64,000 bases of DNA from positions 332,073 to 396,072 of the forward strand of contig NZ_JADKYW010000005.1 in assembly GCF_015355785.1 (NCBI RefSeq), in the 5' to 3' direction. Positions 35,435 to 48,010 of the stretch are shown here, one piece after another. The stretch is from Arthrobacter gandavensis (GTDB lineage: Bacteria; Actinomycetota; Actinomycetes; Actinomycetales; Micrococcaceae). The notes under the pieces are model-generated. The model did no database searches and had not been told where the DNA came from. It saw nothing but the letters and a program-made list of their open reading frames with translations. Position 1 is the stretch's first letter. Every line of letters begins with the position of its first letter. Made by a program: the position numbers and the translations under genes.

Positions 35435-37024
35435 CTACTCCCACTCGATAGTTCCCGGCGGCTTGCTGGTGACGTCCAGCACCACGCGGTTCACGCCGTC
35501 CACCTCGTTGGTAATGCGGTTGGAGATCCGGGCCAGCAGGTCGTACGGCAGGCGGGACCAGTCCGCCGTCATGGCGTCTTCGCTGGAGACCGGACGCAGC
35601 ACGATCGGGTGGCCGTAGGTGCGGCCGTCGCCCTGGACGCCGACGCTGCGAACATCTGCCAGCAGGACTACCGGCATCTGCCAGACTTCCTCGTCCAGTC
35701 CGGCTGAGGTGAGCTCGGCGCGGGCAATGGCGTCAGCACGGCGCAGCAGGTCAAGGCGTTCCCCGGTCACTTCGCCGATGATGCGGATACCCAGCCCGGG
35801 GCCGGGGAACGGCTGGCGTCCTACTATCTCGGCGGGCAGGCCGAGTTCGCGCCCCACGGCACGGACTTCGTCCTTGAACAGCAGGCGCAGCGGCTCGACG
35901 AGTTCGAACTGCATGTCCTCCGGCAGGCCGCCCACGTTGTGGTGGCTCTTGATATTCGCGGCGCCTTCGCCGCCGCCGGATTCGACGACGTCGGGGTACA
36001 GAGTGCCCTGGACCAGGAACCGGATCGGTTCACCGGCAGCGTTGGCCTCGGCCATGATGGCGCGTTCGGCTTCTTCGAAGGCGCGGATGAATTCGCGGCC
36101 AATGATCTTCCGCTTGGTTTCCGGGTCGGTGACGCCGGCCAGTGCGCTGAGGAAGCGTTCCTGCTCATTGGCAACGTAGAGGTTGACGCCGGTCGCAGCG
36201 ACAAAATCGCGCTCAACCTGCTCCGCTTCGCCTTCGCGCAGCAGGCCGTGGTCCACGAAAACGCAGGTCAGCTGGTCGCCGACGGCGCGCTGCACCAGGG
36301 CGGCGGCCACGGCGGAGTCGACTCCGCCGGACAGGCCGCAGATCACCCGGGACGAACCGATCTGCTGGCGGATGCGCTCGACCTGCTCCTCGACAATGTT
36401 GCCGGTGGTCCAGCTGCGGTCCAGCCGCGCACCCTTGAACAGGAAGTTTTCCAGCACCTGCTGGCCATGGGCCGAGTGCTTGACTTCCGGGTGCCACTGG
36501 ACGCCGTAAAGCTTCTTTTCCTCATTGGCGAAAGCGGCAACCGGTGCACCAGCCGTGCTGGCGAGGACCTCGAAGCCCTCGGGAGCTTCCTGGACGCTGT
36601 CACCGTGGCTCATCCACGTGTTCTGGTGTTCCGGCGTCCCTTCGAGGATTGAACGGGAACCGTTTACTGCGGAGGCATCGGTGGAGCCGTATTCACGCAG
36701 GCCAGTCTCCGCGACCTTGCCGCCGAGGGCGGCGGCCATGGCCTGGAAGCCGTAGCAGATGCCGAATACGGGTACACCGGCGTCGAACAGTTCGGGATCC
36801 ACTTTGGGGGCGCCTTCGGCGTAAACGCTGGAGGGTCCGCCGGAAAGGATAATCGCGGCGGGGTTCTTGGCCAGGATTTCCTGGGTGCTGTAGGTGTGCG
36901 GCACGACCTCGGAGTAGACGTCGGCTTCGCGTACGCGCCGGGCAATCAGCTGGGCGTACTGGGCGCCGTAGTCCACAACCAGGACGGGGCGCTCTTCAAT
37001 GGGAGCAGTCGCGGGATTAGTCAC
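35435..37024 (-). CDS. guaA: GMP synthase (glutamine-hydrolysing)
   Basis: Final step of GMP synthesis: XMP plus glutamine and ATP to GMP. The 529-residue protein has the class-I glutamine amidotransferase domain ([20 protein letters not shown]; catalytic Cys in [13 protein letters not shown]; His/Glu in [10 protein letters not shown]), the ATP-pyrophosphatase domain (P-loop [16 protein letters not shown]) and the C-terminal dimerisation domain ([19 protein letters not shown]). The GTG at 37024 marks where homology begins; the ribosome site is weak and the frame extends upstream without support. It ends at a clear terminator. Confidence 0.96.
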   Translation of the reverse strand: MTNPATAPIEERPVLVVDYGAQYAQLIARRVREADVYSEVVPHTYSTQEILAKNPAAIILSGGPSSVYAEGAPKVDPELFDAGVPVFGICYGFQAMAAALGGKVAETGLREYGSTDASAVNGSRSILEGTPEHQNTWMSHGDSVQEAPEGFEVLASTAGAPVAAFANEEKKLYGVQWHPEVKHSAHGQQVLENFLFKGARLDRSWTTGNIVEEQVERIRQQIGSSRVICGLSGGVDSAVAAALVQRAVGDQLTCVFVDHGLLREGEAEQVERDFVAATGVNLYVANEQERFLSALAGVTDPETKRKIIGREFIRAFEEAERAIMAEANAAGEPIRFLVQGTLYPDVVESGGGEGAANIKSHHNVGGLPEDMQFELVEPLRLLFKDEVRAVGRELGLPAEIVGRQPFPGPGLGIRIIGEVTGERLDLLRRADAIARAELTSAGLDEEVWQMPVVLLADVRSVGVQGDGRTYGHPIVLRPVSSEDAMTADWSRLPYDLLARISNRITNEVDGVNRVVLDVTSKPPGTIEWE

Positions 37025-37094
37025 GGTTTCAAGGATAGTCGCCCCGGCACACCGCCCGCACATTGAACGGCGTGCCCGGTGTCCCGGATGGAGC

Positions 37095-37517
37095 CTAGTA
37101 GCGCTTGGCGGCCTCGGGGTGGGCTGCCAGTTCCGCGAGAACCTGCTTGTGGGTGCGGGCTTCCACGATGAAGGAGAGGAACGGCACCACGCCGCCGAGA
37201 GCAATCACGATGAACTTCGAGAACGGCCAGCGCATCAGCTGCCACAGCCGGAAATCGGCGAAAAGGTAGACCACGTACAGCCAGCCGTGCGCGATGAGGA
37301 CCGCGGTGTAGAGGTTCAGGCCTCCCACGATCACGGGCGGAATCTGGAGCATGTACTTCATGACCATTTCGGCCACCAGCAGCAGCAAGAAGATGCCCGT
37401 TACCCAGGATGAGACCTTGTAAAACGCCAGAGCCGTTCGAATCTGCGCGTGGGTGCCCCCAAAACGGCGCTTCTTCTTCCTGGGGCGGGGCGGCCGGGTC
37501 ACTGCGGGGTCGCTCAA
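37095..37517 (-). CDS. DUF3817 membrane protein
   Basis: A 140-residue protein with three hydrophobic segments and the DUF3817 pattern: [40 protein letters not shown] and a charged C-terminus. In DUF3817 proteins such segments form a small integral membrane module sometimes linked to respiratory or transport functions. It overlaps the upstream SURF1 gene by four bases, so it is made with it, which hints at a role around cytochrome oxidase assembly. No catalytic residue is visible. Confidence 0.85.
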   Translation of the reverse strand: MSDPAVTRPPRPRKKKRRFGGTHAQIRTALAFYKVSSWVTGIFLLLLVAEMVMKYMLQIPPVIVGGLNLYTAVLIAHGWLYVVYLFADFRLWQLMRWPFSKFIVIALGGVVPFLSFIVEARTHKQVLAELAAHPEAAKRY

Positions 37518-38323
37518 TTCTTTACCTCACTGCTAGTTGTGCCTGGTTCTTCGTCGTACTCGTCGTCTTCGTATTCGTCGTCTTCGTACTCGTCCTCTTC
37601 GAGGCTGCGCTGGTGCGAATCGGCCAGCAGCCGCCACCACAGGAAGACGGAGAATCCGGCAAAGACCACCCACTCAACGGCGTAGAAGATATTCAGCCAG
37701 TTGATCGTGGTTTCCTGCGGCTGCGGCGCTACGGTGACGGTCTGCAGCCCGGATTCGACCGGGGCACCATTCGCCGTGGTCTGATGCGCGGTCACAAAGG
37801 CGGAATAGAGCGGCTTGTCCCAGATGTTGCCGAGTTCAGCACTTGAAAGCGCGGCAACGGTGCCCGCGGGCACCGGTCCGGCAATCGGGGCTTCCGGCGG
37901 CAGCAGCCTGCCGGTGACGGTGATTTCGCCGGAGGGTGCGGTACCGGCGTCTCCCTGCTCTTCCGTCCAGCCGCGGACCACGGGAATCGAGGCGTCCTGC
38001 GGGGCGCCGTCGACATCGAAGGGGGTAACTACCCAGTAGCCCTCCTCGCCGTCCAGCAGCCGGTTCGCAATCAGGACCTGGTCCTCGGGATCGAAGGATC
38101 CGGTGAACGTGACCATTTGGTCTGCCTGGCTGCCGTACAGGGGTTCTCCCGGGGTGAGGACCCCGGTCAGCGGACGGACCGCTTCAGTGTCCTCCGCGGG
38201 CGCCGGGCCCTCGCTTTCGGCTGCCGAAAACTGCCACTCGGAGAGCAGCACAAACACGGTGGATATAGCCAGGGCAAACAGGAGTCCTGCGATCCAGCGC
38301 GGTTTCAGGGCAGTCTTAAGCAC
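37514..38323 (-). CDS. SURF1 family protein with acidic C-terminal tail
   Basis: Assembly factor for cytochrome c oxidase (heme delivery to subunit I), 269 residues. Two membrane helices bracket an extracytoplasmic domain, as in the family: N-terminal LKPRWIAGLLFALAISTVFVLLSEWQ and C-terminal INWLNIFYAVEWVVFAGFSVFLWW, the latter containing the usual aromatic segment. The final 30 residues are a repetitive Glu/Asp/Tyr stretch (EDEYEDDEYEDDEYDEE) encoded by near-identical 15-base units, an oddity likely to be disordered. Coupled to DUF3817 by overlap. Confidence 0.9.
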   Translation of the reverse strand: MLKTALKPRWIAGLLFALAISTVFVLLSEWQFSAAESEGPAPAEDTEAVRPLTGVLTPGEPLYGSQADQMVTFTGSFDPEDQVLIANRLLDGEEGYWVVTPFDVDGAPQDASIPVVRGWTEEQGDAGTAPSGEITVTGRLLPPEAPIAGPVPAGTVAALSSAELGNIWDKPLYSAFVTAHQTTANGAPVESGLQTVTVAPQPQETTINWLNIFYAVEWVVFAGFSVFLWWRLLADSHQRSLEEDEYEDDEYEDDEYDEEPGTTSSEVKN

Positions 38324-38378
38324 GACTTAACGGTACTTCGTAGTCGTGTAGAAAACCCAATGGCGCCTCCCGGGCTGC

Positions 38379-38870
38379 TCAGTGGTCGAAGAACACCAGC
38401 GAAGAATTGATGAGCTCAGCAATGACCTCCGGATCCTGAGCCCGGCGCAGCGAATCCCGGAAGGCCGGCCGGAACAGGGACCGGGCCAGCGTGGCCAGGA
38501 CCTCCAGATGCTCCGAGTAGGCTGCTGCCGGTGTTGCGATCAGCAGCACCACCGTAGCGGGTCCGTCTGACGCCCCGAAGTCCACGCTGTGTCCGTACCT
38601 GCAGACACCCACCGCGATCGAAGTCTTCACCACGTGCCTGCTGCGGGCATGGGGCAGCCCAATGCCGCCGGGCAGCCCCGTTGCCATTTGGTGCTCCCGG
38701 GCGGCGACGTCCTTGAGGAAACCGCCCAGGTCCAGCAGGCGGCCCTGGGCGTAGATCCGCTCCGCCAGCTGCGCCGCGGCGTCGTCCCTGTCCTTGGCCT
38801 CCATTTCCAGGATCACCATTTCGGGCTCGGTAAGGACGGCGCCGGACGCGTTCAGGCTAAGTTCACTCAT
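38379..38870 (-). CDS. Stand-alone PTS EIIA domain protein (fructose/mannitol/nitrogen type)
   Basis: A 163-residue EIIA domain of PTS-EIIA type 2. The phosphorylatable histidine lies in GIGLPHARSRHVVKTSIAVG, preceded by ATGLPG; the flanking FLKDVAAREHQMA and VVLLIATPAAAYSEHLEVLA complete the fold. No EIIB, EIIC, HPr or EI gene is nearby, so this is a regulatory or remote-partner EIIA. It starts 16 bases after glpD and is surely cotranscribed with it, suggesting a link between glycerol metabolism and phosphorelay signalling. Partner identity is unknown. Confidence 0.9.
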   Translation of the reverse strand: MSELSLNASGAVLTEPEMVILEMEAKDRDDAAAQLAERIYAQGRLLDLGGFLKDVAAREHQMATGLPGGIGLPHARSRHVVKTSIAVGVCRYGHSVDFGASDGPATVVLLIATPAAAYSEHLEVLATLARSLFRPAFRDSLRRAQDPEVIAELINSSLVFFDH

Positions 38871-38886
38871 GTGCCGGTGCTCCGCG

Positions 38887-40608
38887 TCAGCGCGGGGCGA
38901 TATCCTGGACGGCCAGCCGGGCGGCGTCGGCGGAGACGTCGTCGGGCTGTTCCTGGCTCAGCCGTTCTGCTTCCACGCGGGCGAGGTAGTGGCGCACTTC
39001 CTCCTCCGCCCGGGAGTCGTCCCAGCCGAGGATGGGTGCCATCAGCTTCGCGACGACCGGCGCGGCCGAGACGCCGCGGTCCCAGGACTCGATGGAAATC
39101 CGGGTGCGGCGTGCGAGCACGTCCTCAATATGGCGGGCACCCTCATGGGTGGTGGCGTACACAACCTCGGCGCCCAGGTAGTCGTCCGCTCCGGGAAGCG
39201 GTTCGCCCAGCGAAGCATCCGCGGCGATCAGGTCCAGGACCTCGCCCGCAAGGGAACCGTAGCGGTTGAGCAGGTGTTCCACGCGGACAACATGGATGCC
39301 GTATTCATCGGCGGTCCGGTGGCGCCGGTTCCAGGCGGCCTTGTAGCCGACGGCGCCAAGCAGCGGGATGGTCTGGGTGCAGGATTCGGGCACCTTCTCA
39401 TCCAGTGCCCGGGCAGCTTCGTCCACCGCGTCCTTGGCCATGACGCGGTACGTGGTCCACTTGCCGCCGGCCACGACCACCAGGCCGGGCACGGGGTGGG
39501 CGACGACGTGTTCGCGCGAGAGCTTGGCCGTGGAGTCGTTCTCCCCTGCCAGCAGCGGACGCAGCCCGGCGTAGACGCCTTCGACGTCCTCGCGGGTCAG
39601 CGGGCGCTTCAGGACCCGGTTGACGTGTTCGAGCAGGTAGTCGATGTCCGCGGACGTTGCGGCCGGATGGGACTTGTCCAGGTTCCAGTCGGTGTCCGTG
39701 GTGCCGATAATCCAGTGGCGTCCCCACGGAATGACAAAGAGCACAGATTTCTCGGTGCGCAGGATCATGCCCACGGTGGACTGGATGCGGTCCCGCGGAA
39801 CCACCAGGTGGATGCCCTTGGAGGCACGGACCTTCAGCTGGCCGCGGTCGGTGACCATGGCCTGGGTCTCGTCCGTCCAGACGCCGGTGGCGTTGACCAC
39901 CTGGCTGGCGGCGATATCGAACTCTTCGCCCGTCTCCTGGTCGCGCACACGGGCGCCGACGACGCGCTCCCCCTCACGGAGGAAGTCGACGACGGAGAGC
40001 CGGTTCACGGCGGAGGCCCCGTAGTGCGCCGCGGTGCGGACCATGTTGGCCACGTACCGGGCGTCATCCACCTGGCCGTCGTAGTACCGGATGGAGCCAA
40101 TCATGGCGTCATCCTTGAGGCTCGGAGCCGCCCGCAGGGTGCTGCGCTTGGAGAGGTGCTTCTGCATGGGCACGCCGCGGGAGTTGCCGGACGTCATGCC
40201 GAGGGTGTCGTAGAGGAAAATCCCGGCCCCTACGTAGGGTCGCTCCACGAAACGCTTGGTCAGCGGGTAGAGGAACGGTACGGGCTTCACCAGGTGCGGC
40301 GCGATGCGCTGCAGCAGGAGCCCGCGTTCCTTGAGCGCTTCCTGGACCAGCGCGAAGTCCAGCATCTCGAGGTAGCGCAGGCCGCCGTGGATGAGCTTCG
40401 AGGACCGTGAAGACGTTCCGGAAGCCCAGTCGCGGGCTTCGACCATGCCGACCTTCAGCCCGCGGGTCACGGCGTCCAGCGCAGCACCTGCGCCAACCAC
40501 ACCGCCGCCAACGATCAGGACGTCAAGCTGGCCGCCGGGCTCCGCCGTCGAGCGCAGCCTGTGCAGAGCTTCTTCGCGGTATTCCGGACTAAGTGCATCT
40601 GTTGCCAT
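38887..40608 (-). CDS. glpD: Aerobic glycerol-3-phosphate dehydrogenase
   Basis: Membrane-associated FAD enzyme oxidising glycerol-3-phosphate to dihydroxyacetone phosphate and passing electrons to quinone. The 573-residue protein opens with the FAD-binding motif DVLIVGGGVVGAGAALDAVT, followed by RGLKVGMVEARDWASGTSSR and SSKLIHGGLRYLE, both diagnostic of the GlpA/GlpD family; the C-terminal DAO_C domain covers about residues 420-545. The ATG follows AGAGGA. A stand-alone PTS EIIA gene follows in the same operon. No glpF or glpK is present in this window. Confidence 0.95.
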   Translation of the reverse strand: MATDALSPEYREEALHRLRSTAEPGGQLDVLIVGGGVVGAGAALDAVTRGLKVGMVEARDWASGTSSRSSKLIHGGLRYLEMLDFALVQEALKERGLLLQRIAPHLVKPVPFLYPLTKRFVERPYVGAGIFLYDTLGMTSGNSRGVPMQKHLSKRSTLRAAPSLKDDAMIGSIRYYDGQVDDARYVANMVRTAAHYGASAVNRLSVVDFLREGERVVGARVRDQETGEEFDIAASQVVNATGVWTDETQAMVTDRGQLKVRASKGIHLVVPRDRIQSTVGMILRTEKSVLFVIPWGRHWIIGTTDTDWNLDKSHPAATSADIDYLLEHVNRVLKRPLTREDVEGVYAGLRPLLAGENDSTAKLSREHVVAHPVPGLVVVAGGKWTTYRVMAKDAVDEAARALDEKVPESCTQTIPLLGAVGYKAAWNRRHRTADEYGIHVVRVEHLLNRYGSLAGEVLDLIAADASLGEPLPGADDYLGAEVVYATTHEGARHIEDVLARRTRISIESWDRGVSAAPVVAKLMAPILGWDDSRAEEEVRHYLARVEAERLSQEQPDDVSADAARLAVQDIAPR

Positions 40609-40658
40609 GGTCTTGATCCTCTCTGAAGCGTGCCCCGACGTGCTGGGGTTGGTCTTGC

Positions 40659-41798
40659 TCAGGTGTTGTAAAGGTATGGCGACACCAAGACGTCGATCCG
40701 TTGGAACGCCTTGAGGTCAGAGTAACCGGTAGTGGCCATCGCCCGCCTCAGTGCCCCCATCAGGTTGGAGGTTCCGTTGGTGTGGTGCGAGGGACCCCAG
40801 AGGACTTCCTGCAGCGGACCAATGGTGTCCAGGTGGACCCTGTCTCCGCGCGGAAGTTCGCTGTGGTGGGCTTCCTGCCCCCAGTGCCAGCCGCGGCCGG
40901 GCGCTTCCTCGGCGCGCGCCAGGGCGGAGCCGAGCATCACGGCGTCCGCACCCATGGCGATCGCCTTGATGATGTCGCCGCTGGTGCCCATGCCGCCGTC
41001 GGCAATCACATGGACGTACCGGCCGCCGGACTCATCCATGTAGTCCCGGCGGGCTTCGGCGATGTCTGAGATGGCCGTGGCCATGGGGGCGTGGATGCCC
41101 AGCGCCCGCCGCGTGGTGGTGGTTGCGCCGCCGCCGAAGCCAACCAGGACTCCGGCCGCACCGGTGCGCATCAGGTGCAGGGCCGGAGTGTAGCCGGCAG
41201 CCCCGCCAACGATCACGGGAACGTCCAGTTCGTAGATGAACTGCTTGAGGTTCAGCGGTTCAACGTTCTTGGAGACGTGTTCCGCGGAGACGGTCGTACC
41301 GCGGATCACGAAAATGTCCACGCCGGCGGCCAGGACGGTCTTGTAGAACTCCTGGGTGCGCTGCGGGGTCAGGGAGCCGGCTACGGTCACGCCGGCGTCG
41401 CGCATTTCGGCCAGGCGGGAGGTGATCAGTTCAGCCTGGATCGGCGCGGTGTAGATCTCCTGGAGCCTGCGGGTGGCCGAGGGATTGAAGTTCTCTTCAC
41501 TGAGGACAGCGATTTCGTCCAGGATCGGCTGCGGATCCTCGTACCGGGTCCAGAGGCCCTCGAGGTTCAGGACCCCCAGGCCTCCCAGGCGGCCCAGGGC
41601 GATGGCGGACGCCGGAGACATCACCGAGTCCATCGGAGCGCCGATGACGGGCATTTCGAACTGGTAGGCGTCTATCTGCCAGCTGACCGAGACGTCCTGG
41701 GGATCGCGGGTGCGCCGGGAAGGCACAATCGCTACGTCATCCAGGGAATAGGCTCTGCGCCCACGCTTGCCACGGCCGATCTCTATCTCGTTAGTCAC
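40659..41798 (-). CDS. guaB3: GuaB3 family IMP dehydrogenase-related protein
   Basis: A 379-residue TIM-barrel protein lacking the CBS pair of classical IMPDH. It carries GuaB3 features: RRAYSLDDVAIVPSRRTRDP, PVIGAPMDSVMSPASAIALG, VLVGFGGGATTTTRRALG and DGGMGTSGDIIKAIAMGADAVMLGS. The classical IMPDH catalytic segment GSICTTR is absent and replaced by GGATTTT. GuaB3 proteins of actinobacteria are conserved companions of guaB; their role is debated, with GMP reductase-like or regulatory functions proposed. GTG start at 41798. It lies between glpD and guaB, separated from guaB by a strong terminator. Confidence 0.9.
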   Translation of the reverse strand: MTNEIEIGRGKRGRRAYSLDDVAIVPSRRTRDPQDVSVSWQIDAYQFEMPVIGAPMDSVMSPASAIALGRLGGLGVLNLEGLWTRYEDPQPILDEIAVLSEENFNPSATRRLQEIYTAPIQAELITSRLAEMRDAGVTVAGSLTPQRTQEFYKTVLAAGVDIFVIRGTTVSAEHVSKNVEPLNLKQFIYELDVPVIVGGAAGYTPALHLMRTGAAGVLVGFGGGATTTTRRALGIHAPMATAISDIAEARRDYMDESGGRYVHVIADGGMGTSGDIIKAIAMGADAVMLGSALARAEEAPGRGWHWGQEAHHSELPRGDRVHLDTIGPLQEVLWGPSHHTNGTSNLMGALRRAMATTGYSDLKAFQRIDVLVSPYLYNT

Positions 41799-41824
41799 TG
41801 CTCTAGGTTATCCCAGTCGCTAAA

Positions 41825-41864
41825 AGAAGCAGGCACCGTCCCCGGGGAGACGGTGCCTGCTTCT
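41825..41864 (-). terminator. Intrinsic terminator of guaB
   Basis: A perfect 16-bp stem (41825-41840 against 41849-41864), 15 bases past the guaB stop and followed on the minus strand by TTTTA: a canonical Rho-independent terminator separating guaB from guaB3. Confidence 0.9.
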
Positions 41865-41878
41865 GTCTTCGGCATATT

Positions 41879-43459
<1,581 letters not shown>

Positions 43460-43511
43460 CTAATCGTAGAACGAAAAGAGCAGGCCTCCCTATTCCTCGG
43501 GGTGCTTTGGG

Positions 43512-45620
43512 CTATGTGGTTCCGGGCACTGTGACGCCTTCCCAGCCGGTGGCGGCCAGGATGCGTTCGGCCAGCACATGGGAGGTGGTCTCCAGGTAGG
43601 TGCGGTTCAGGTGGTCGTGGTCCTTGTAGACGATCACGTTGCCGATAATCCCCGGGCAGGCGTTCTCGAAACAGAACTGGTCACTCATGTCCAGCACCCG
43701 CACGCCCGGAATACGCGCCTCGAGTCCTTCCAGCGGAGAGGCTTCCGCGAGCAGCCGGCTGCGCGGAACGGAGCAGGCATGCACGTCGAAGCCGTTGGAT
43801 TCAAGGCACTTGAACATGTCGAACTCGAACCTCGGGTTGTCCCGCATGGCGAGGACCTGGATGCCGGCCTCGGCGAATCCCCGGACGCCGTCCTCGTAGC
43901 CTCCGGCCAGGGTTTCATCCGGACTGGATTCCTGCGTCAAGGACGCGACGGTGAACACAGCGTCCGGCATCAGGTCCAGGACGTACTCCCCCGCGGCCTG
44001 GTTGAAGGCGTTGCAGTCTTCGGACCGGTCCGGGTCTTCGGCTCCGTAGCGGCAGCCCATCTTCAGGACAGTCACCACGTGCCAGTCGTTGGCGCGTGCC
44101 ACCGGGCCCAGCGCTGCGGTCCACTGCATGGCGTGGGAGTCACCCAGCACCACTACGGTTTTCCGGGCGCCCTCGGCTGTGCCGATCTGTTTGCAGTGCT
44201 CTTCCAGCACGCTGCCGGCCTCCGGTGCCGTGCCTTCCCCGCACGCTTCGTCCAGCTGCGCCCATTCCCCGTCCATTTCCGACGGCGCAGGTTTGACGAG
44301 TGCCTGGGTGGAAGAGGCGGTTTCGTAGTCAGGGTCCAGGGACAGCGCGCCGGGATTGTCCGCGATGGACTGCAGCCGCACGGCTTCTGCCTGCGCATCC
44401 AAGCGTTCCTGCCAGCCGGTCAGCGGCGCGGCGACGAGGGCGAACGAGGCCGCCAGCACCACTGCCGAGCGCCACGGCGAGCCCTGCGGCCAGGACCAGC
44501 CGCGGAGCGGGCCTTCCACCAGTTTGGTGGTAAGCACGGCCAGCAGCAGCGACACGGCAATGACGACGGCGCCGTCAACCAGCCCGGCGTTCTCCTGTTT
44601 GGAGGCAATCAGCCAGAACACCAGCACCGGCCAGTGCCACAGGTAGAGGGCGTAGGAATTGTCCCCCAGGTTCACCAGCGGCCCGGTCTTCAGCAGCCGG
44701 TCTGCGCCGGCGCGGCTGCCGGTGTCCCCGGCAGCGATCACCATGGCCGCGGCCAGGGTGGGCCAGAGCGCGAGGTAGCCGGGGAACTGCTGCTGGACCT
44801 GCAGGATGATGCCGCAGCTGAGCATGGCGGTCACGCCCGTCCACCCGATCAGGATGCGGGCGCGCCGGCCCAGGCGCAGGTACGGCAGGGCCAGCGCCAG
44901 CAGGGAGCCCAGTGCGAATTCCCACAGCCTGGTCCGGGTATCGAAGTAGGCATAGGCCTGGTTGGCTCCCGTCTGCCAGATTGAATATGCCAGGGACACG
45001 GCGAACACGGCCGTGAAGACCACGGCCAGCACGGACCGGTAACTCCTGCCAATGAGCCGGGACACCGGCAGCGCCGCGGCGAAGATCAGCGGCCAGAGGA
45101 TGAAGACCTGCCCCTGGATGGACAGGGACCAGAAGTGCTGCAGCGGGCTGGCCGCGCTATGGTCTGCTGCCAGGTAGTCGACGGCGTTGTTGGCCAGGGT
45201 CCAGTTCTGGAAATAGAAGAGCGAGGACCAGGACTGCCCAATCAGGTCCTGGCGGGCGCTGGGCGGCAGGAGTGCCGCCGCGGCGGCGAGCACTGCCAGC
45301 AGGACGACGGCGACGGCGGGCAGCAGCCGCTTGAACAGGTGCAGCCAGTACCTGCCCAGGGCGAGCGGCCTGCCGCTTTCGGCCTTCCGGACAAAGGACC
45401 CGGTCAGTAGGAACGCGGAGATCAGCAGGAAGACGTCCACTCCCCCGGAGACCCTGCCGAGCCAGACGTGGTAGAGGACCACGAGGACCACGGCGAGGGC
45501 GCGCACCCCCTGGACTTCGGGCCGGTAGCGTCGTTCGGCCGCGCGCGGTTTCGGGGCCTGCGGGGATTCCAAAGCGGCAGCGTGCTGCATGGGTGCTGAC
45601 ACTTGCTGGTGTCCTTTCAA
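43512..45620 (-). CDS. Acyltransferase family protein with C-terminal SGNH domain (OafA/YrhL type)
   Basis: A 702-residue integral membrane protein. Residues about 30-385 form the ten-helix acyltransferase_3 domain: RYRPEVQGVRALAVVLVVLY with the invariant Arg-Glu-x-x-Arg-x-Ala, and a HFWSLSIQGQVFILWPLI active-site region (the usual WSL-E motif has Q here). Residues about 480-690 form an SGNH-type esterase domain with VVVLGDSHAMQWTAALGPVA (GDSH block) and a DHDHLNRTYLE C-terminal block. Such proteins O-acetylate cell-surface polysaccharides or teichoic-type polymers, using the SGNH domain to complete the transfer. Substrate is unknown; monocistronic. Confidence 0.91.
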   Translation of the reverse strand: MKGHQQVSAPMQHAAALESPQAPKPRAAERRYRPEVQGVRALAVVLVVLYHVWLGRVSGGVDVFLLISAFLLTGSFVRKAESGRPLALGRYWLHLFKRLLPAVAVVLLAVLAAAAALLPPSARQDLIGQSWSSLFYFQNWTLANNAVDYLAADHSAASPLQHFWSLSIQGQVFILWPLIFAAALPVSRLIGRSYRSVLAVVFTAVFAVSLAYSIWQTGANQAYAYFDTRTRLWEFALGSLLALALPYLRLGRRARILIGWTGVTAMLSCGIILQVQQQFPGYLALWPTLAAAMVIAAGDTGSRAGADRLLKTGPLVNLGDNSYALYLWHWPVLVFWLIASKQENAGLVDGAVVIAVSLLLAVLTTKLVEGPLRGWSWPQGSPWRSAVVLAASFALVAAPLTGWQERLDAQAEAVRLQSIADNPGALSLDPDYETASSTQALVKPAPSEMDGEWAQLDEACGEGTAPEAGSVLEEHCKQIGTAEGARKTVVVLGDSHAMQWTAALGPVARANDWHVVTVLKMGCRYGAEDPDRSEDCNAFNQAAGEYVLDLMPDAVFTVASLTQESSPDETLAGGYEDGVRGFAEAGIQVLAMRDNPRFEFDMFKCLESNGFDVHACSVPRSRLLAEASPLEGLEARIPGVRVLDMSDQFCFENACPGIIGNVIVYKDHDHLNRTYLETTSHVLAERILAATGWEGVTVPGTT

Positions 45621-45703
45621 AGCGGCAAATACCGCACGAGTTTACCGGCCGGACCGTGTCAAGGCTGAATCCCGTGGCCCCGAGGCCGCTCCCGGAACGG
45701 ACG

Positions 45704-45748
45704 AAGGCCCCGCCAGCCGCGGAGAAAACCGCGCCTGACGGGGCCTTT
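45704..45748 (-). terminator. Intrinsic terminator after groEL
   Basis: A long hairpin with arms of 13 bases (45704-45716 against 45735-45747, one mismatch) and an inner stem closing an AAAA-containing loop, 15 bases after the groEL stop. Confidence 0.8.
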
Positions 45749-45762
45749 AGCCCAGCCCGGAC

Positions 45763-47437
<1,675 letters not shown>

Positions 47438-47444
47438 CAAAGAC

Positions 47445-47741
47445 TTACTTGACGACGATGGCCAGCACGTCGCGTGCCGAGAGCACCAGGTACTCCTGGC
47501 CGCCCTGCTTGACCTCGGTTCCGCCGTACTTCGAGTAGATGACGACGTCGCCTTCGGCAACATCGATCGGCACACGGTTGCCGTTGTCGTCCACGCGGCC
47601 GGGGCCGACTGCTACGACTTCACCTTCCTGGGGCTTTTCCTTAGCGGTGTCCGGGATAACCAGGCCGGAGGCCGTGGTCTGCTCAGCTTCGAGCGGGCGA
47701 ACAACGATGCGATCCTCAAGGGGCTTAATAGAGACCGACAC
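47445..47741 (-). CDS. groES: 10-kDa co-chaperonin GroES
   Basis: Lid of the GroEL cage, 98 residues, normal length. Sequence shows [20 protein letters not shown], the mobile loop with [15 protein letters not shown] and the beta-barrel end [20 protein letters not shown]. First gene of the groES-groEL operon; the upstream region holds two CIRCE operators and a promoter with good -35 and -10 boxes (47868-47896). Confidence 0.97.
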   Translation of the reverse strand: MSVSIKPLEDRIVVRPLEAEQTTASGLVIPDTAKEKPQEGEVVAVGPGRVDDNGNRVPIDVAEGDVVIYSKYGGTEVKQGGQEYLVLSARDVLAIVVK

Positions 47742-47835
47742 TCGGGCTCTCCTTTGCTTAGTTACTAACGGGTTTGTGGACCGTCGGTAGGCGCTTGCCG
47801 TCGTCGCGGGTGCCGGTGGGCGCTTCCCTCAGGAA

Positions 47836-47862
47836 TTAGCACCCTCACAAGGGGAGTGCTAG
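47836..47862 (-). promoter_or_regulatory. CIRCE operator, proximal to groES
   Basis: TTAGCACCC, nine bases, GAGTGCTAG. Each arm differs by one base from the CIRCE consensus. It lies downstream of the groES promoter -10, so HrcA bound here would block transcription. Confidence 0.9.
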
Positions 47863-47867
47863 CTCCG

Positions 47868-47896
47868 ACTTTATGCAACGGTTAGCACTCGGTCAA
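47868..47896 (-). promoter_or_regulatory. groES promoter
   Basis: On the minus strand TTGACC (47896-47891) and TAAAGT (47873-47868) are exactly 17 bases apart. The -35 box overlaps the distal CIRCE element and the -10 box is followed by the proximal one, giving tight HrcA control. Confidence 0.85.
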
Positions 47897-47908
47897 GGTG
47901 AGTGCCAG
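47882..47908 (-). promoter_or_regulatory. CIRCE operator, distal to groES
   Basis: TTAGCACTC, nine bases, GAGTGCCAG, with only two deviations from the consensus. It overlaps the -35 box of the groES promoter. Two CIRCE copies before groES are usual in actinobacteria. Confidence 0.9.
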
Positions 47909-47991
47909 CAAAGCCTCCAAGAATATTCGGCGCGAGCAGAACCGGAAGACCGGGCAGTGGAACCGCACGTTACCCGCGGGCCGACACGCAA

Positions 47992-48010
47992 GTTGCTTAG
48001 CCTTGCCTAA
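47992..48010 (+). promoter_or_regulatory. Candidate DtxR/IdeR iron box
   Basis: Read on the minus strand, TTAGGCAAGGCTAAGCAAC matches the DtxR/IdeR consensus TTAGGTTAGGCTAACCTAA at 12 of the first 14 and 14 of all 19 positions. It precedes the siderophore-uptake operon by 107 bases, where an iron-dependent repressor would be expected. Confidence 0.6.

Noticed and set aside
43578..44984. A 468-codon plus-strand frame opposite the acyltransferase gene
   Set aside because: Antisense shadow of a clearly recognisable membrane protein, with no signal of its own.
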